This document shows, piece after piece, positions 43,499 through 53,189 of a stretch of DNA of 64,000 nucleotides (its first letter is position 1; each line of letters starts with the position of its first letter). The stretch lies in contig JASGKX010000001.1 in assembly GCA_049840475.1 (NCBI GenBank), forward strand, positions 186,001 through 250,000. The letters run 5' to 3'. The notes under the pieces were generated by a model. The model was given only the letters and a program-made list of their open reading frames with translations. It searched no databases and was not told the origin of the DNA. This DNA is from JBGVSA01 sp049840475. GTDB lineage: Bacteria > Pseudomonadota > Gammaproteobacteria > Burkholderiales > Rhodocyclaceae. The position numbers were made by a program, and so were the translations under genes.

Positions 43499-44305
43499 AT
43501 GAATGTTGACGTTTTTACCCGCCGCCTGGCTCGTCTGCGCATGGTGGCGCGGCACATCGACAAGCATTTGAGTTCGCAGCTCCGCCTGGACGAGCTGGCG
43601 GACATCGCACATATGTCGCGCTTTCACTTCGAGCGCGTATTCAAGGCCTATGCGGGCGAGTCGCCTCTGGGCCGCGTGCGCCGGCTGCGCCTGCTGGGGG
43701 CACGCCGCCGCATCGAAGAAGGGATAGGCGAATCCCTGCTGCAGCTGGCCCTCGATTCCGGTTACGCCTCCGCTGAAGCCTTTTCTCGTGCATTCCGCGC
43801 CGTGCACGGCATTTCCCCGTCGCAGTTGCAGCAACAAGCCCGCCAGATGCCCGAGGTGCGAATCGTAAAGCTCGACGGCGAAGAGATTCAGTACGTGCCT
43901 TTTGAAGGCGTACTCGACGACGCGCTGCATCCGTTCGAAGAACTCCGTGCCTATGCCATGCTGCGCGAGATTCCGCGCGAACGCCGCAAGGGCTGGTCAG
44001 TGTTGCTCGAAGGCGGTCGCGATGCATGGCGGGGCAGCGCACGATTGCAAGCCGGATTGATGTCGGACCCGCTTGGCGGCCGTATTCCCGGTCTTGAACT
44101 CGCACGCCTGCCAGGCGGCGAATACGCGGTGATCCGTATTGCCGGCAGCATGGATACGCCACCGATCGAGCAGTTGGCTGAAGTCGTCGGCACCCAGACT
44201 GACCGTAGTCTGCGCAGTGCGCCTATCCTGCGCTGCTTCCATAACTCCACGTATCTGCCCGCCGAGTCGGAGCGCTGCTTCGACGTCTACCTTCCGGTCG
44301 CCTGA
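43499..44305 (+). CDS. AraC-family regulator with GyrI-like effector domain
   Basis: 268 residues. Two helix-turn-helix motifs at the N-terminus (about 12-115; LDELADIAHMSRFHFERVFKAYAGESPLGRV and LLQLALDSGYASAEAFSRAFRAVHGISPSQL read in parts), followed by a GyrI/SbmC-like small-molecule-binding domain (about 125-265; LPGGEYAVIRIAG, ERCFDVYLPV). This MarA/Rob-like layout is used for drug- or toxin-responsive activation. The target is unknown; its own promoter has a palindrome. Confidence 0.9.
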   Translation: MNVDVFTRRLARLRMVARHIDKHLSSQLRLDELADIAHMSRFHFERVFKAYAGESPLGRVRRLRLLGARRRIEEGIGESLLQLALDSGYASAEAFSRAFRAVHGISPSQLQQQARQMPEVRIVKLDGEEIQYVPFEGVLDDALHPFEELRAYAMLREIPRERRKGWSVLLEGGRDAWRGSARLQAGLMSDPLGGRIPGLELARLPGGEYAVIRIAGSMDTPPIEQLAEVVGTQTDRSLRSAPILRCFHNSTYLPAESERCFDVYLPVA

Positions 44306-44550
44306 GCACCCGCAGTAAGCGCTGCGCCATCACGCAGCGCGTAGCGTCGTCGCTCGCGCGACGTCATGCGAGCAGTTGCTCACACATATTTCTCCTACGC
44401 CCACCTCACCGAATGCTGACATTCGCTTGGTGGCAAATGGTTTTGGCGCGACGCTAAAGAGCAATTCCGATCAAGACAGCTGTCGCCCTGGCCCCTACAT
44501 TTGCGTGGTCCCACAAGGACACACAAAAAAAAATACAGCCAGGAGACAAC

Positions 44551-46191
44551 ATGAAGCAACGCATTCTGTGCGCCGCCGTTGCGGCCGCACTGATTCCACT
44601 GCTGGCCGCTTGCGGCAGCGATGACAACGACAACAACAGCAGCACCTCGTCGAGCAGCTCCAGCACATCGAGCAGCACCAGCTCGTCGTCGAGCAAGTCT
44701 TCCAGCTCCTCGTCCAGTTCGAGCAGTAGTTCGGCTTCCGTCACCCTGAAGGGTGTTGCCGCCGCCGACGGCCGTGCACTGGCAAGTGCCAGCATCAAGG
44801 TATGCGACGCTACGGGTGCCTCGCGCACCGCCACCGCAGGCAGCGACGGTAGCTATACAGTTGACGCGACTGGCTTGGTCGCCCCCCTGCTGATCGCCGC
44901 GAGCAATGGCTCCGTGCAATATGCCGGACTGATCGGCACCGTCGCATCCGGTAGCAACACGGCCAATGTCTCGCCGCTGACCGACAGCATCGCCTCGGGC
45001 GTTGCCGGCACCATGGGCCTCGCAGGCACGGTGCAATTGATCTCGGGCTGCAACACCGCCAAAGCCACCGCAAGCGATATCGCCACCAAGACGGCCAATC
45101 TGCGCACGCTGATCGGCGCCGCGATCACTGACGCGGGCCTGGACGCCAGCACCTACGATCCGGTCACCACGCCAATGAAGATCGAGGACAGCGGCACCAA
45201 CAAGATCCTCGCTGAAGTCCGCCACAACCGCGAAGGCTTCAGCAACAGCACCAGCGATCAGTACGGTTCCACCTATCTGTACGACCGCAACATGATGGAG
45301 ATCCGCAGCAGCAACCTGCTCGATCCCAAGCTCAAGGCATGGTCTTCGTACGCCACCCGCATTTTCGTCGCGGGGGACTCCACCGCCAGCAACTACAACA
45401 AGGAAGTCCTGCCCCGCATGGGCTGGGGTCAGGTGCTCGATCGTCAGCTCAAGTCCACCACTGACGTGAAGGTGGTCAACGTTGCACAGTCGGGCCGCAG
45501 TTCGCGCAGCTTCATCACTGAAGGCTGGTTCGACGTGATCTCCAACGAGATCAAGTCCGGCGACTACCTGTTGGTGCAGTTCGGCCACAACGACGAGAAG
45601 TGCAACAGTGGCGACATCGACCTGACATTCCGTTGCACCTATCCGAACACGAGCGCGGGCGCGTTGCCCGGTAGCTCGAGCGACCTGTCGTTCCAGAAGA
45701 CGCTCGAAAAGTACGTCAAGCTCGCCAAGGACAAGGGCGCGACGGTAGTGCTGATCACGCCGGTAACGCGCATCAACCAGGACAAGACCGTCACGGCCTA
45801 TGTCGAAGGTGCCTTCCCGATCACCAAGAGCACGCACATCACGAGCAGCGGCGCCTATCCGGGCAACTACTCGCAGACCGTGATCGATACCGCCAAGGCC
45901 AACAGCGTTGCGTACGTGGACCTCGATGCAAAGAGCATTACGTTCATGAACAGCATTGGCGTTGGCACGGGCGGCGCGGATGCCACGGGCGGCTGGCGTG
46001 ACTATCACCTTGCCGTAAAGGATTTCGTGACCTACCCGTACTACGCCAGCACCGGCACGACGGGTCACTACCTGAACGCCGACCGCACGCACTTCCAGGA
46101 AAACGGTGCCGTGAAGGTGTCGTCGATGATTGTTGAAGGCATCAAAGAGAACAGCAGCACGCTGTCGGGCCTGATTGCCTTGCTCAAATAG
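44551..46191 (+). CDS. Secreted lipoprotein with rhamnogalacturonan-acetylesterase-like SGNH domain
   Basis: 546 residues. Lipoprotein signal with lipobox LAAC (Cys21), a nearly pure Ser/Thr linker (about 30-62, with Lys once), an Ig/carboxypeptidase-regulatory-like beta domain (about 63-110, SVTLKGVAAADGRALASASIKV read in parts), a variable region, then the SGNH hydrolase from about residue 268: block I VAGDSTAS with the nucleophile Ser, block III FGHNDEK, block V DRTHFQENG (Asp-x-x-His). Probably removes acetyl groups from pectin side chains at the cell surface, which fits with ogl nearby. Strong ribosome site AGGAGA. Confidence 0.87.
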   Translation: MKQRILCAAVAAALIPLLAACGSDDNDNNSSTSSSSSSTSSSTSSSSSKSSSSSSSSSSSSASVTLKGVAAADGRALASASIKVCDATGASRTATAGSDGSYTVDATGLVAPLLIAASNGSVQYAGLIGTVASGSNTANVSPLTDSIASGVAGTMGLAGTVQLISGCNTAKATASDIATKTANLRTLIGAAITDAGLDASTYDPVTTPMKIEDSGTNKILAEVRHNREGFSNSTSDQYGSTYLYDRNMMEIRSSNLLDPKLKAWSSYATRIFVAGDSTASNYNKEVLPRMGWGQVLDRQLKSTTDVKVVNVAQSGRSSRSFITEGWFDVISNEIKSGDYLLVQFGHNDEKCNSGDIDLTFRCTYPNTSAGALPGSSSDLSFQKTLEKYVKLAKDKGATVVLITPVTRINQDKTVTAYVEGAFPITKSTHITSSGAYPGNYSQTVIDTAKANSVAYVDLDAKSITFMNSIGVGTGGADATGGWRDYHLAVKDFVTYPYYASTGTTGHYLNADRTHFQENGAVKVSSMIVEGIKENSSTLSGLIALLK

Positions 46192-46236
46192 TTTGTCCTG
46201 CCCACAGGCCCCGTCGCGAGAGGCGGGGATCAGGTC

Positions 46237-46263
46237 GCCCCGCCTCGTGCGGGGCTTTTTTTT
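46237..46263 (+). terminator. Terminator after the esterase gene
   Basis: GCCCCG-CCTCGTG-CGGGGC followed by eight T. Confidence 0.9.
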
Positions 46264-46273
46264 GCCTGCGGGG

Positions 46274-46891
46274 TCAGTCTTCGTGGCGTATGGACATCAG
46301 CCACTGGGCCAGTTCGACTGCGCTCTTCACCCCCAGCTTGTTGAAGATGCTGGCGCGGTGGACCTCCACCGTTCGCATGCTGATGCCCAGCTCATCCGCG
46401 ACGACCTTGTTGAGCTTTCCTGCAAGGATGCGGCCCATGACCTCTTGCTCGCGGGGGCTGAGTGTAGCCAGACGCGCGTGCTTTTCGGCAGCCAGTTCCA
46501 TGTGGCGCGCACGCTCGCGAGCCAGTCCGCAGGCTTCGACCACACGGTCGACAAGCCGATTGTCATTGAATGGTTTTTCGAAGAAATCGAACGCGCCTTT
46601 CTTCACCGCCTCCACCGCCATCGGCACGTCGCCGTGGCCGGTCAGGAAGATGACCGGCATGGTGGCGCCAGCATCCATCGCATGAAGCTGATCGAACAGT
46701 TCGATACCTGACATGCCCGGCATGCGCACATCCAGCAGCAAACAGCCCGGCGGGCGAGCATCGCCCTCCAGCCATGCGAGGAAAGACTCAGCGCCGTCAA
46801 AACCGTGACTGTCGATATTCCGGCTACGGAACAGCCATGCCAGCGCGTCACGCACCGACTCTTCGTCTTCAATGATGTAGACCGTGTTCAT
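46274..46891 (-). CDS. dctR: FixJ/DctR-type response regulator
   Basis: 205 residues. Receiver with phosphoacceptor D54 in LLLDVRMPGMSG and Lys in FFEKPFND; LuxR-type HTH from about residue 140 (LSPREQEVMGRILAGKLNKVVADELGIS in parts). This is the DctS-DctR type rather than the NtrC-like DctD. ATGA overlap with the kinase gene proves one operon. Expected to activate the divergent dctPQM operon in response to C4-dicarboxylates. Confidence 0.9.
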   Translation of the reverse strand: MNTVYIIEDEESVRDALAWLFRSRNIDSHGFDGAESFLAWLEGDARPPGCLLLDVRMPGMSGIELFDQLHAMDAGATMPVIFLTGHGDVPMAVEAVKKGAFDFFEKPFNDNRLVDRVVEACGLARERARHMELAAEKHARLATLSPREQEVMGRILAGKLNKVVADELGISMRTVEVHRASIFNKLGVKSAVELAQWLMSIRHED

Positions 46892-48819
46892 TGCAGCGTG
46901 AACCTGAATGTTGCGCCGCCGCCGGGCGTGGGCTCGAACCACAGGTGCCCCCGGTGAAACTCGATTGCCGTGCGGCAGATGTTGAGCCCCATGCCCATGC
47001 CTTCGGGCTTGGTGGTAAAGAACGGCGTGAAGAGCTGCTGGGCCAGTTGCTCGGGGATGCCCAGCCCATGATCGATGACAGCCACCTCGATGCCCTCACC
47101 CGCGCGCTGCGCAGAGAGCTGCAACAGCTTTCGCTCGGGCGGCATGGACGACATCGACTCAATACCGTTCCGCGTAAGGTTGAGCAGTACCTGTTCAAGC
47201 ATCATCGCATCCGCCTCAACAGAGGGAAGGTCCTGCGCCACAGCGCATTCGACACGGATATGCCATTTGCGGGCCTGCAACTGGATCAACGGCAGCGTGG
47301 CGTCGAACACGTCCGCGATGCGGCACAGGCTCTTGCGCGGATCGCGTCGACGCACGAAGTCGTGCACGGCCCGGATAATCTGCCCCGCACGCTGCGCCTG
47401 CTGCTGGATCTTGCCAAGCGCATCGCGCAGGCTGCTTTCTTCGTCGCGCACCAGGTTCAAGCTACCCGCCGCGTAACTCATGATGGCGGACAGCGGCTGG
47501 TTGAGTTCATGCGACAGCGTGGTCGCGACTTCGCCCATTGTCACGAGGCGCGATGACGCCTGCAGTTTCTCTTGCTGCTGGCGACTCAACTCTTCGACCT
47601 TGCGGCGCTCGGTGATGTCGAGGATCGAACTCATCCAGCCAGTCTGCCGCCCTCTGGCGTCGAGCAGCGGCGTCTCATGGATCAGCACGTGTACGCGATG
47701 TCCGTCTTTGTGCACGAACTCCGTCTCGTGCCCTTGAGAGGTGATGGTGCCGGCCAGCATCTGTGCAAAGCGCTCGCGGATGGCTGGAATCTTCACCGGG
47801 TCGTAGAACGGCATGGGGTAACTGTGCCCGATCATCTCTTCGGGCTCAAAGCCAACCATGTTGCAGAAGCCTGGATTGACGTACGTGACCTTGCCGGTAA
47901 GGTCACGCGCGCGCAGCCCCGTTACCAGCGAATTTTCCATTGCCTGCCGGAACGCCAATTCTTCGGACAGGCGTGCCTCGGCCTGCGCACGGCGACGCAT
48001 GTCGCGCCACAACAGTACAAGGCTACCGATGAGGGTAAGCGTGAGCGCCGCCACCATGCCGCTCATGACGTGCGGAAGAATGCGCGGCGTGTCCTGCACG
48101 GAATCGGTCATCAGCATCATGCCCGCGCCCGGCATGTCGATAGGTGTCTGGTGCGTGAAGTTGCCGCGTGCGGGCGAAGCCGCCGCATGCACCACTAGCG
48201 GCTCACCAAAGGCGTTGGCCAGCGTGACCTGGTTCTCACGCGCCAGCCACCACGGTACAAGTTCGTTGAGCAGCCCTTCGAGCGAATACGTCAGCACCAA
48301 TGCGCCCGGGTGCTCACCAAAGATCGGCACCGCAAAGCGCAGTACTTGCGGATGATTGCTGACCGATACGTCACCGTAGAGCTCGCGGCGTCGCTGCAGG
48401 ACATCGGCGGCCAAGGCGCGTTCGGCAGGTGCAAGCGTGGCTGTCGGGAAGGCGCCCTCGCTCATCCGCGCGCGACCGGCGTCGTCCAACCACACCACGC
48501 GCTCGATCTCATGATTGCTGGTGATGAGCGCTCTCAGCTTGGCGTTGAGATCGCCCGTCGCAATCTGCCCGCGCTCAATGCCCTGAGCCAGCCCCCGCAG
48601 GGTTTCGGCATGGCGCCGCAACTGGAATTCAATGCTCTGCTTGGCCCACAGCGTGTCGGTGATGACTTGTGCATTGCGGTCCGACATCTCATTGCGATAG
48701 CCCAGCCACAGCAACGACGCGAGCATGCCAAGCAGCAATACCGACACGACGAGCAACATGCTCCACGTGAAGGCGAACCGGTATGGGCGATGCATGGCAG
48801 TGACGTCGGACGTGCTCAT
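46888..48819 (-). CDS. dctS: DctS-like sensor histidine kinase with PAS domain
   Basis: 643 residues. Membrane segment (about 15-38), periplasmic sensing domain (about 40-250), second membrane segment (about 255-275), PAS domain (about 290-400; YVNPGFCNMVGFEPEEMIGHSY), and a kinase with H-box LSHELNQPLSAIMSY, N-box NLTRNGIESM, G1 IDHGLGIP and G2 EGMGMGLNICR. Senses external dicarboxylate and phosphorylates DctR. Divergent from dctP with a 178-base shared control region. Confidence 0.9.
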   Translation of the reverse strand: MSTSDVTAMHRPYRFAFTWSMLLVVSVLLLGMLASLLWLGYRNEMSDRNAQVITDTLWAKQSIEFQLRRHAETLRGLAQGIERGQIATGDLNAKLRALITSNHEIERVVWLDDAGRARMSEGAFPTATLAPAERALAADVLQRRRELYGDVSVSNHPQVLRFAVPIFGEHPGALVLTYSLEGLLNELVPWWLARENQVTLANAFGEPLVVHAAASPARGNFTHQTPIDMPGAGMMLMTDSVQDTPRILPHVMSGMVAALTLTLIGSLVLLWRDMRRRAQAEARLSEELAFRQAMENSLVTGLRARDLTGKVTYVNPGFCNMVGFEPEEMIGHSYPMPFYDPVKIPAIRERFAQMLAGTITSQGHETEFVHKDGHRVHVLIHETPLLDARGRQTGWMSSILDITERRKVEELSRQQQEKLQASSRLVTMGEVATTLSHELNQPLSAIMSYAAGSLNLVRDEESSLRDALGKIQQQAQRAGQIIRAVHDFVRRRDPRKSLCRIADVFDATLPLIQLQARKWHIRVECAVAQDLPSVEADAMMLEQVLLNLTRNGIESMSSMPPERKLLQLSAQRAGEGIEVAVIDHGLGIPEQLAQQLFTPFFTTKPEGMGMGLNICRTAIEFHRGHLWFEPTPGGGATFRFTLQ

Positions 48820-48997
48820 GAAATGGACGGCGAAAAGGTAACACAGGGCTTGCCCGCATCATGCCGCAGCGCAATGGATGCCCGCCTCACTGATAACCCA
48901 CATGTGGAAATCCGAGATGGCAGCGCGCCGAGGCGGCGCCAATAATTTCTTTTATCCGGCTCAGACCGGCAGTACACACCACAGAGGAGACGTACCG

Positions 48998-50005
48998 ATG
49001 AAACCCATGCGTAGCATTGCCATGGCGATCGCACTGGCCGTCAGCGCGAGTGCGGCATTCGCCCAACAGCAACCGATCGTCATCAAGTTCAGCCACGTCG
49101 TCGCCCCCAATACGCCCAAGGGCCGGGCGGCAGACTACTTCAAGAAGAAAGCCGAGGAACTCACCAAGGGCCGCGTGCGAGTGGAGGTCTACCCGAACTC
49201 GCAGCTCTACAAGGACCAGGAAGAACTCGAAGCGTTGCAACTGGGTTCAGTGCAGATGCTGGCGCCCTCGCTGGCCAAGTTCGGCCCGCTGGGTGTGCGT
49301 GAGTTCGAAGTCTTCGACATTCCGTACATCTTCCCGAGCAAGGCCGTGCTGCAGCGCGTCGAGAACGGCCCGATCGGCCAGGGCCTGCTCAAGCTGCTCG
49401 AACCGAAGGGCATTATCGGGCTGGCATACTGGGACAACGGCTTCAAGATCATGAGCGCCAATAAGCCACTGAATGTGCCCTCCGACATGAAGGGCCTGAA
49501 GGTGCGCATCCAGTCGTCGAAGGTGCTCGACGCGCAGATGCGCCAAGTCGGCGCGATCCCGCAGGTGATGGCGTTCTCCGAGGCTTACCAGGCACTGCAG
49601 ACCGGCGTGGTCGACGGCACTGAGAACCCGCCGTCGAACATGTACACGCAGAAGATGCATGAGGTACAGAAGTACGCCGTCGATACTTACCACGGTTACT
49701 TGGGCTATGCCGTCATCGTGAACAAGAAGTTCTGGGACGGGCTGCCTGCCGACATCCGCAATGAGCTGAACACGGCCATGGCGGACGCCACCAAGTATGC
49801 GAATGCCATCGCCCAACAGGACAACGACGAAGCGCTTGTCGCCATCGAGAAATCTGGCAAGACCAAGGTGCTGCACCTGACGCCAGCGCAACGCAAAGTC
49901 TGGCAGACGGCCTTCCAGCCAGTGCAGAAGCAGGTTGAAAGTCGCGTCGGCGCAGACCTGATCAAGGCCATCAACAAGGAAGCGGCAGCACTGGACAGCA
50001 AGTAA
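48998..50005 (+). CDS. dctP: TRAP transporter solute-binding protein DctP
   Basis: 335 residues. Signal peptide ending ASAAFAQ; mature part VIKFSHVVAPNTPKGRAADYFKK, LEALQLGSVQMLAPSLAKF, the signature Arg region MKGLKVRIQSSKVLDAQM, and EAYQALQTGVVDGTENPP. Periplasmic binder of C4-dicarboxylates (by context with dctSR); delivers to DctQM. GAGGAGA ribosome site before ATG 48998. Confidence 0.94.
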   Translation: MKPMRSIAMAIALAVSASAAFAQQQPIVIKFSHVVAPNTPKGRAADYFKKKAEELTKGRVRVEVYPNSQLYKDQEELEALQLGSVQMLAPSLAKFGPLGVREFEVFDIPYIFPSKAVLQRVENGPIGQGLLKLLEPKGIIGLAYWDNGFKIMSANKPLNVPSDMKGLKVRIQSSKVLDAQMRQVGAIPQVMAFSEAYQALQTGVVDGTENPPSNMYTQKMHEVQKYAVDTYHGYLGYAVIVNKKFWDGLPADIRNELNTAMADATKYANAIAQQDNDEALVAIEKSGKTKVLHLTPAQRKVWQTAFQPVQKQVESRVGADLIKAINKEAAALDSK

Positions 50006-50100
50006 GACAGCCAAACCGCGGCTCGCACAGGTGACGTTGCATGCAGCGTCGCCTGTGCGGGCCGCATCCGTACGTGGCTCATTCCAGAAAGAACATTGCC

Positions 50101-50706
50101 ATGTTCATGAAAATCCTCGATCGGCTGGAGGAAACGCTCATCAGCGTGCTGATGGCCGCCGCCACCCTGATCATCTTCGTGGCGGTGGTCCACCGCTACG
50201 TCTCCACGGTACCTGGCATCCAGGACTACACGATCGGCATCAACCTGTCGTGGGCGCAGGAGGCATGCATCTTCATGTTTGTGTGGATGGCCAAATTTGG
50301 CGCCGCCTACGGCGTGCGCACCGGCATCCACGTCGGCGTCAACGTGCTCATCAACCGGTTGCCAGAAAAGACGCGCGGCAAGTTCGTCATTTTTGGCCTG
50401 CTGGCCGGAGCGCTGTTCACCGGCATCATCGGGACGCTCGGTGCGGGCTTCGTGTGGGATCTGTCGCACACCGACCAAGTATCGGCGGACCTCGAACTGC
50501 CCAAGTGGATCGTCTACCTCGCCATCCCCTGTGGCTCGTATCTGATGTGCTTCCGCTTCCTGCAGGTTGCGTGGAACTTCGTGCGCACGGGTGAGTTGCC
50601 CTCGCACGATCATGCGCAGGTCGAGGGGCTGGAAGAAACCGACCTCATCGCCGACATCGCGCGCAGCGCCAATGCGCCAGGACATCACGGGGAGCCGCGT
50701 CGATGA
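50101..50706 (+). CDS. dctQ: TRAP small permease DctQ
   Basis: 201 residues with four membrane segments (LISVLMAAATLIIFVAVVHRY; WAQEACIFMFVWMAKFGAAYG; FVIFGLLAGALFTGIIGTLG; WIVYLAIPCGSYLMCFRF). Small membrane subunit. The last four bases overlap dctM. The C-terminal 30 residues are soluble and acidic. Confidence 0.92.
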   Translation: MFMKILDRLEETLISVLMAAATLIIFVAVVHRYVSTVPGIQDYTIGINLSWAQEACIFMFVWMAKFGAAYGVRTGIHVGVNVLINRLPEKTRGKFVIFGLLAGALFTGIIGTLGAGFVWDLSHTDQVSADLELPKWIVYLAIPCGSYLMCFRFLQVAWNFVRTGELPSHDHAQVEGLEETDLIADIARSANAPGHHGEPRR

Positions 50707-52370
50707 ATACCGCAATCATCTTCGGGCTGCTGCTGGCCCTCATGCTTACCGGCATGCCGATCTCGATTTCGCTCGGCCTGACGGTGCTGACCTTCCTCTT
50801 CACGATGACGCAGGTGCCTATCGAGGCCGTGGCGTTGAAGTTGTTCACGGGGATCGAGAACTTCGAGATCATGGCGATCCCGTTCTTCATCCTGGCGGGC
50901 AACTTTCTCACCCACGGCGGTGTTGCGCGCCGCATGATCGCCTTTGCCACGTCGCTGGTCGGGCACTGGCACGGTGGGCTGGGGCTCGCCGGCGTGCTGG
51001 CCTGCGCACTGTTCGCAGCGGTGTCGGGCTCCAGCCCGGCCACGGTGGTGGCGATCGGCTCGATCATCCTGCCGGCTATGGTGAAAGCCGGATTCCCGCG
51101 AAACTTCGGCGCCGGCATCATCACGACCTCGGGCGCGCTGGGCATATTGATTCCGCCTTCGATCGTGATGGTGATGTACTCGGTCGCAACCAATGTGTCG
51201 GTCGGCAAGCTGTTCATGGCGGGGGTCATCCCCGGCATCATGCTGGCCGCCGTCCTCGGACTGGTGACGTGGTTCATCGCCTGGCGCAAGGGCTATCCGC
51301 GCGTGAAGATCTTCCCCGATCGCACTGGCGGGCAGGCAACCATCGGCGGCTTCTTCGGGCTTTTCTATGCGTTCGTGTTCACCGTCGTGCCGGTGTGGGT
51401 GGTCGGCAAGCTGCTGGGCGACGCGATCGGTTCGGAGGGCGCAGGTTACGTGCTGGCGGGCATCGTGTGGCTCGCGCTCGCACCGTGGGCCACGCGCAAC
51501 AAGGTGGTCACGCGTGTCGTCTATATCGCGCTGGTGGTGATCGGCTCGCCGCTCGCCTTGACGCTGGCGATGAGCGACGCCCTGACCAGTACGGCTACGC
51601 TGCTCGGTTTCTTCATCATCGCGTCGGTCATCTGGTTGGTCATCATCCAGGCCTGCGGGCGCTACACACGCATCTCGCCGACGTTCCGGTTCGAGCTGAT
51701 GTGGGAATCGCTGGCGGTGTGGCGTTCGTACTGGAACAGCATCTGGGGGTTGCTGCTGATCCTGGTGGTGATGGGCGGCATCTACACGGGCGTTTTCACG
51801 CCGACCGAAGCAGCGGCGATGAGCGCGGTATATGCGTTCTTCGTGGCCGTATTCGTGTATCGCGACATGGGTCTGCGCGACGTGCCGAAGGTGCTGCTGG
51901 CATCGGCCAACATGAGTGCGATGCTGCTCTACATCATCACCAACGCGGTGTTGTTCTCGTTCCTCATGACACACGAGAACATTCCGCAGCGCATGGCCGA
52001 ATGGATGTTCGCGCAACAACTGTCACCGTGGATGTTCCTGCTTGCTTGCAACATCATCCTGCTGGCGGCGGGCAACTTCATGGAGCCGTCGTCGATCGTG
52101 CTGATCATGGCGCCGATTCTGTTCCCGGTGGCCACGCGACTGGGCATCGACCCGATCGCGTTCGGCATCATGATGGTGGTGAACATGGAGGTCGGCATGT
52201 GCCACCCGCCTGTGGGGCTCAATTTGTACGTGGCCTCAGGCATCACAAAAATGGGGATCACCGATCTCACTGTAGCGGTCATGCCATGGCTGCTGTCGAT
52301 GCTCGCCTTCTTGCTGTTGATCACGTACATCCCGATCATCAGCACGTGGCTGCCAAGCATTACGATGTAG
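50703..52370 (+). CDS. dctM: TRAP large permease DctM, enlarged form
   Basis: 555 residues, against about 425 for a standard DctM. Normal N-terminal half (AIPFFILAGNFLTHGGVARRM; SGSSPATVVAIGSIILPAMV; GALGILIPPSIVMVMYS). Then roughly 110-130 extra residues with about four more hydrophobic segments (about 195-330; FGLFYAFVFTVVPVWVVGKL, YIALVVIGSPLALTLAM), then the standard C-terminal half (GGIYTGVFTPTEAAAMSAVY; NFMEPSSIVLIMAPILFP; NMEVGMCHPPVGLNLYV). Ends at a strong terminator. Confidence 0.92.
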   Translation: MNTAIIFGLLLALMLTGMPISISLGLTVLTFLFTMTQVPIEAVALKLFTGIENFEIMAIPFFILAGNFLTHGGVARRMIAFATSLVGHWHGGLGLAGVLACALFAAVSGSSPATVVAIGSIILPAMVKAGFPRNFGAGIITTSGALGILIPPSIVMVMYSVATNVSVGKLFMAGVIPGIMLAAVLGLVTWFIAWRKGYPRVKIFPDRTGGQATIGGFFGLFYAFVFTVVPVWVVGKLLGDAIGSEGAGYVLAGIVWLALAPWATRNKVVTRVVYIALVVIGSPLALTLAMSDALTSTATLLGFFIIASVIWLVIIQACGRYTRISPTFRFELMWESLAVWRSYWNSIWGLLLILVVMGGIYTGVFTPTEAAAMSAVYAFFVAVFVYRDMGLRDVPKVLLASANMSAMLLYIITNAVLFSFLMTHENIPQRMAEWMFAQQLSPWMFLLACNIILLAAGNFMEPSSIVLIMAPILFPVATRLGIDPIAFGIMMVVNMEVGMCHPPVGLNLYVASGITKMGITDLTVAVMPWLLSMLAFLLLITYIPIISTWLPSITM

Positions 52371-52390
52371 CGCAGTCGAGCGCATCAACG

Positions 52391-52423
52391 AAAAAGGCCG
52401 GACATCACCGTCCGGCCTTTTTT
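52391..52423. terminator. Terminator after dctM
   Basis: AAGGCCGGAC-ATCACC-GTCCGGCCTT with flanking A- and T-runs. Confidence 0.92.
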
Positions 52424-52456
52424 GTGCCCGCGCCCTGCTGCGGGTAGCATCCGCCC

Positions 52457-53185
52457 ATGCTTGAGATCCTGTATCGCGACGAATACCTCATCGCCGTTCA
52501 CAAACCCGCCGGACTGCTCGTCCACCGCAGCGACCTTGACCGCCACGAAACACGCTTCGCCGTGCAGATCGTGCGCGACCAGATCGGCCAACCGGTCACG
52601 CCCGTACATCGACTAGACCGGGGCACGTCTGGCGTACTGCTGTTCGCGCTGCAGCGCGAGGCATTGATTGGCGCGAGTCGCGCGTTCGAACTCAACAAGG
52701 TCGACAAGACGTATCTGGCGGTCGTGCGAGGCTGGCCGGCCGAGGCTGGCACCATCGATCATGCGCTGGGTCGCCTGCGCGATGAGCGCGAATTTGTGCA
52801 CGCGGATGCGTCTGCCGAGGCACAGGAAGCCATCACCGATTACCGCCGCCTGGCGACCATTGAATTTCCGATTCGCGTGGACGCCTACCCCAGCAGCCGT
52901 TACGCACTGGTGCGCCTGCATCCGCACACGGGAAGGCGCCATCAGTTGCGGCGGCACATGAAGCACATTTCACATCCGATCGTAGGCGACGCCACCTACG
53001 GCAAGGGTCGACACAACCGGATGTTTCAGGAGCAGTTCGACTGTCGCCGCATGCTGCTCGCATGTACGGACCTGGCGCTCGAACATCCGATCACGGGAGA
53101 GACCCTGCGCATCGCCGCGCGACCGGCGGACGACTTTGCCGATCTGCTTGAGCGATTCGATTGGCTCGATGCGTTGAGTGAATAG
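52457..53185 (+). CDS. truC: RluA-family pseudouridine synthase, TruC-like
   Basis: 242 residues. Active-site HRLDRGTSGVLLF with the catalytic Asp, the strand DKTYLAVVRGW, and RLHPHTGRRHQLRRHMKHISHPIVGDATYGKG, the signature end of the RluA family. No S4 domain; length and sequence fit TruC, which modifies U65 of tRNA. Convergent with the PKHD gene, with only 4 bases between the stops. Confidence 0.88.
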   Translation: MLEILYRDEYLIAVHKPAGLLVHRSDLDRHETRFAVQIVRDQIGQPVTPVHRLDRGTSGVLLFALQREALIGASRAFELNKVDKTYLAVVRGWPAEAGTIDHALGRLRDEREFVHADASAEAQEAITDYRRLATIEFPIRVDAYPSSRYALVRLHPHTGRRHQLRRHMKHISHPIVGDATYGKGRHNRMFQEQFDCRRMLLACTDLALEHPITGETLRIAARPADDFADLLERFDWLDALSE

Positions 53186-53189
53186 CCGG

